Source: Fen-1258 sp027348115 (GTDB lineage: Bacteria; Bacteroidota; Ignavibacteria; Ignavibacteriales; Melioribacteraceae). Taken from it: 5,680 nucleotides of DNA. Each line of letters starts with the position of its first letter. The stretch's first letter is position 1. Location: the NCBI GenBank assembly GCA_027348115.1, contig DAIEQA010000100.1, positions 1 through 5,680 of the forward strand, read 5' to 3'. The notes under the pieces are model-generated. The model was not told where the DNA came from, searched no databases, and saw only the letters and a program-made list of their open reading frames with translations. Positions 4,901-5,680 of this stretch are shown here, one piece after another. A program made the translations under genes and the position numbers.

Positions 4901-5680
4901 GGCATGAAAAATATAATACGTATTCCCGAACTTTACAGGATGAGCGTCGGCAATTGTTCCGGCATCTAGAGAACCCGGTGAACCAAACGCGATAAACGGA
5001 TCCGTACCGTTGTGCCATTTTGTATAAGGTCCATCAATATTATCTGCTGTAGCGTAACTGCATTGTTCGATGTAATATAAATTCGGATTACCCGGGTCGT
5101 CGTAGTTTCCTTTATCGCCCATGAAGAGCATTATCCACTTGCCGTCGTCCCGTTTGAAAACATACGGTTCAGATACGCGCGACCAGTCCCACGCAACATT
5201 TGATCCTTCAAGAACCGAAGGCATTAATACCAAAGGATTAATTTCTGTATAGGGACCGGTAATTGATGAAGCTTTTGCAACACCTATTGCAGCGTAAGAA
5301 TTGGGCGTCCAGCTCCACGCGCCGTGAACTCCGCATCCGCTCGTGGTTTCAAAAACAACATCGCGGAAATAACAGCTATTCTTAAACGATATTGTCGGAA
5401 AACCTCCCTGCGTTTCGGAATACACTCCGTTGTTTCCGTCCGCTATTCCCGTAAGCGTTCCGTTTGTTACCGGAGAATCGAAAACATTATTAGTTGCCGC
5501 ATATGCTGTGTTGGAATTAACGGAGACTATGCAAGTCGTATTTTCCAAAATGTAAAGCGGGGTAGATAACGCTGCTTCCTGCCATCCGGACGCCGTCTCG
5601 GATGTGAAATTAACAGTCGCTAAAAGTGTTCCAGTGGAAGACCAAATATGTCCCACATGAGTGCCGGTCTCTCCCGGCTG
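1670..5680 (-). CDS. Giant multidomain T9SS-secreted protein, 5' end outside window
   Basis: This is an open frame of 1336 codons from the right edge to TAA (1672-1670). Residue 1 below is the first in-frame codon (5680-5678). The GTG at 5656 is not the start: the codons before it read QPGETGTH, which with VGHIWSSTG forms the GTHxGxxWS motif of DUF4082. Domain order: DUF4082 (1-113), GH43-like propeller segment (118-333), ConA-like module (345-555), DUF11 first part (560-648), choice-of-anchor A insert (651-901), DUF11 last part (903-944), Asp-box propeller (953-1235) and T9SS type A sorting domain (about 1251-1336). A signal peptide must lie upstream of the window. T9SS clients cross the inner membrane by Sec and the outer membrane by the type IX translocon, and are then released or anchored with loss of the C-terminal domain. 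Carbohydrate binding or adhesion is a plausible role, inferred from modules only; no complete catalytic site is visible. A terminator follows directly, so the gene ends its transcript. Confidence 0.93.
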   Translation of the reverse strand, partial: QPGETGTHVGHIWSSTGTLLATVNFTSETASGWQEAALSTPLYILENTTCIVSVNSNTAYAATNNVFDSPVTNGTLTGIADGNNGVYSETQGGFPTISFKNSCYFRDVVFETTSGCGVHGAWSWTPNSYAAIGVAKASSITGPYTEINPLVLMPSVLEGSNVAWDWSRVSEPYVFKRDDGKWIMLFMGDKGNYDDPGNPNLYYIEQCSYATADNIDGPYTKWHNGTDPFIAFGSPGSLDAGTIADAHPVKFGNTYYIFHAASPSQFGWSTMYATTTDWETLTKSTSYVYTNEGNSPFRGAISKFNDTYYFSYLGSSPSSGGPFMIATQPATGAVPGNNIYGADAVFNFYDGFDGGTLDASKWNGVDPGYSGTVTVAGGDMQICNSGGFLTEVTAKQSFGVGYIFEARAKHSSYGFAGEIGFGRMEPGSSWSGPPFGFKNQRIMDLRAISGSNFVVDADNAEHVESPGDYVVTTTPLNYDYMIHRVMRVDNNTVKFQLDNNPVTTIANTVARPSRVTTDPLAPWFFILGGSCMNVDWVRVRKYAEPEPALALGGEEIYHCYADLSLTKTVDNANPNNGDDITFTITITNDGPGNSAWAKVSDIIPGGFHFISYTTDNGTYDPIGGIWNVGFLNAGSSSTLDIKVHVDLFTAAFDLGAAAGYNLFALNDVKQPSSDTQGKVAVGHNAHFGAYSVGDQLPNSNGTEDVLIVGNDLTFTSGAVYGGNVVYGNTTNLPQSSVSISNGTLRHDSPVDFASAQTYLQNLSAQLSSYTVNGTSNMQWGGLTLSGSDPYLNVFAIHGSDLSSANSVTVNVPNGAVVLVNVDGTSVSWSGGLTVNGTAITNVLYNFYEATTLTIQGIDIRGSVFAPLATVNFGSGLISGQLICNNLTGAGQLNLHLFSGNIPLAPDISNVAEIVEADQSDRDSTPGNGNPNEDDYAKVVVHVNLTSGSGSSSGWKYVGQFAQGEIVYSLAYDQSGNILAGTWGGKIYRSSNGGQSFTRINSGMSVGFIWSLAVNSGGDIFAATEQGIFRSIDNGATWIVIGLNLKDVRSIVIDNSGDLYAGTWGFGTFKSTDNGATWNVINNGLTSSIVSSLSITSGSKLFAGTFGGGIYKSTDQGASWAHQSLGYNLIWALGVTSTDVLFAGSYGNGLFRSTDDGTSWSLLTNGINAPYIYSIQIDLHDNIYVSSWTSGVFASSDFGNTWSSLGMGGYGVCSILVNPGMSTIYAGTKDGKIYMKTNEVTAVEQKNEIPTQFSLKQNYPNPFNPSTVIEFGIPVAGKYSVKVFNVLGQTVKVLADQDFNAGYHKVTFNATQLASGIYFYQLFGEKINLIKKMILVK
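1976..2824 (-). repeat. Asp-box (BNR/Ycf48-like) propeller, six repeated blades plus closing strand
   Basis: Residues 953-1235 carry six Asp-box motifs, at 989 (SSNGGQSF), 1030 (SIDNGATW), 1070 (STDNGATW), 1112 (STDQGASW), 1152 (STDDGTSW) and 1194 (SSDFGNTW). They are 40-42 residues apart, and each is preceded by an 'xLxAGTxGxGIYKS'-type strand pair. A seventh set (IYAGTKDGKIYMK) lacks the Asp-box and may close the ring with the first strands. The repeats are visible in the DNA as units of about 120-126 bases. The pattern matches sialidase/Ycf48-like propellers common in T9SS clients; no sialidase active-site arginines are apparent, so it is likely a binding or scaffold module. Confidence 0.8.
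2849..2974 (-). other. DUF11 domain, last part (after the insertion)
   Basis: Residues 903-944 read ISNVAEIVEADQSDRDSTPG, then NGNPNEDDYAKVVVHV. This is the standard DUF11 ending, in which 'xNxAEI..ADQxDxDStPgNg..EDDya' leads into the final strand. It has no DUF11 beginning of its own nearby, and the first part at 3737-4003 lacks exactly this piece. Confidence 0.85.
2978..3730 (-). other. Choice-of-anchor A domain (putative adhesive), nested inside DUF11
   Basis: Residues 651-901 fit the choice-of-anchor A family (TIGR04215): FDLGAAAGYNLFALND, DTQGKVAVGHNAHFGAYSVGD, VLIVGNDLTFTSGAVYGGNV, DFASAQTYLQNLSAQL, YLNVFAIHGSDL, VPNGAVVLVNVDG, ITNVLYNFYEATTLTIQG, GSVFAPLATVNFGSGLISG, and a closing QLNLHLFSGNIP strand. 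The family is thought to form a beta-helix or ice-binding-like adhesive fold and normally sits close to a variable C-terminal anchor. Here it lies inside another domain and several hundred residues from the T9SS tail. Confidence 0.75.
3737..4003 (-). other. DUF11 domain, first part (interrupted)
   Basis: Residues 560-648 match the DUF11 pattern: ADLSLTKTVDNANPNNGDDI, TFTITITNDGP, VSDIIPGGFHFISY, GTYDPIGGIWNVGFLNAG, then SSTLDIKVHV. The final strand, expected at this point, is displaced by the inserted choice-of-anchor A domain and reappears at 2849-2974. DUF11 units are Ig-like stalk repeats in secreted and surface proteins. Confidence 0.85.
4016..4648 (-). other. Concanavalin A-like (DUF2341-associated/LamG-type) module
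   Basis: Residues 345-555 begin with YDGFDGGTLDASKW, the usual opening of these jelly-roll modules. They continue with GGFLTEVTAKQSFGVGYIFEARAK and the paired strands VMRVDNNTVKFQLDNNPV, and end with CMNVDWVRVRKYAEPEPAL. The DWVRVRKY closing strand followed by a Pro/Glu linker is typical of the LamG-like half of DUF2341-containing cell-surface proteins. A glycan-binding role is likely from the fold but not shown here. Confidence 0.65.
4682..5329 (-). other. GH43-like five-bladed-propeller segment, incomplete
   Basis: Residues 118-333 carry repeated strand sets typical of GH43/GH130-like propellers: AIGVAKASSITGPY (end of a first blade), SEPYVFKRDDGKWIMLFMGD followed by YATADNIDGPY (second), ADAHPVKFGNTYYIFHA followed by MYATTTDWETL (third), and RGAISKFNDTYYFSYLG (fourth). 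The opening strands of blade one, which in GH43 carry the catalytic base Asp, are not present between DUF4082 and residue 118, and a fifth blade is not evident before the ConA-like module. The Asp/Asp/Glu triad therefore cannot be assigned in the window. It may be completed upstream of DUF4082, or the domain may be non-catalytic. Confidence 0.6.
5342..5680 (-). other. DUF4082 domain (N-terminally cut by the window edge)
   Basis: Residues 1-113 show the family pattern: GTHVGHIWSSTGTLLATVNF, then ETASGWQEA, a hydrophobic strand with TTCIVSVNSNTAYA, GVYSETQGGFPT, and a closing CYFRDVVFE strand. The family's first strands, usually ending in a FYK-like turn before the GTHxG motif, are missing because the window ends. 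DUF4082 is a beta-sandwich module found in large extracellular bacterial proteins, often beside Ig-like or carbohydrate-related domains; its ligand is not established. Confidence 0.8.

Noticed and set aside
4513..5018. Short minus- and plus-strand frames overlapping the GH43-like region
   Set aside because: They are alternative frames of the large gene, whose frame carries clear domain motifs throughout; no ribosome sites or domains support the others.

Overview
The window holds two genes on the minus strand, separated by a non-coding gap of about 580 bases rich in repeats and dyads. The host is most likely a member of the Bacteroidota/Chlorobi/Ignavibacteriota group. The large protein ends in a type IX secretion (T9SS) type A sorting domain of the 'QNYPNPFNPST ... 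LGQ ... GIYFYQL ... KKMILVK' form, which is characteristic of Ignavibacteria and their relatives. The small gene encodes a lipoprotein with a WAVG/YDGKxW-type beta-propeller, also common there. Assignment below phylum level is inference.

Layout in transcription order (right to left). From the right edge to 1670 runs a very large secreted multidomain protein that is cut at its 5' end: the frame stays open to base 5680, and the GTG at 5656 lies inside a DUF4082 domain. Its modules, N to C, are DUF4082; a GH43-like five-bladed-propeller segment; a concanavalin A-like module of the DUF2341-associated kind; a DUF11 domain split by an inserted choice-of-anchor A domain; a six- to seven-bladed Asp-box (BNR/Ycf48-like) propeller; and the T9SS tail. 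A strong rho-independent terminator follows at 1605-1646.

The gap (1093-1669) contains that terminator, a degenerate 21-base tandem repeat, a 10-bp inverted repeat, a GC-rich hairpin cluster, and two clear dyads just upstream of the second gene. No convincing gene was found there.

The second gene (22-1077) encodes a lipoprotein of about 351 residues with a seven-blade-like propeller. Both gene products are predicted to be exported: one is lipid-anchored, the other released or attached at the cell surface by T9SS. The terminator and the long gap argue that they are separate transcription units. I see no defence system, CRISPR array, RNA gene or transposase. The main novelty is the nested domain architecture of the large protein, followed by the structured gap.
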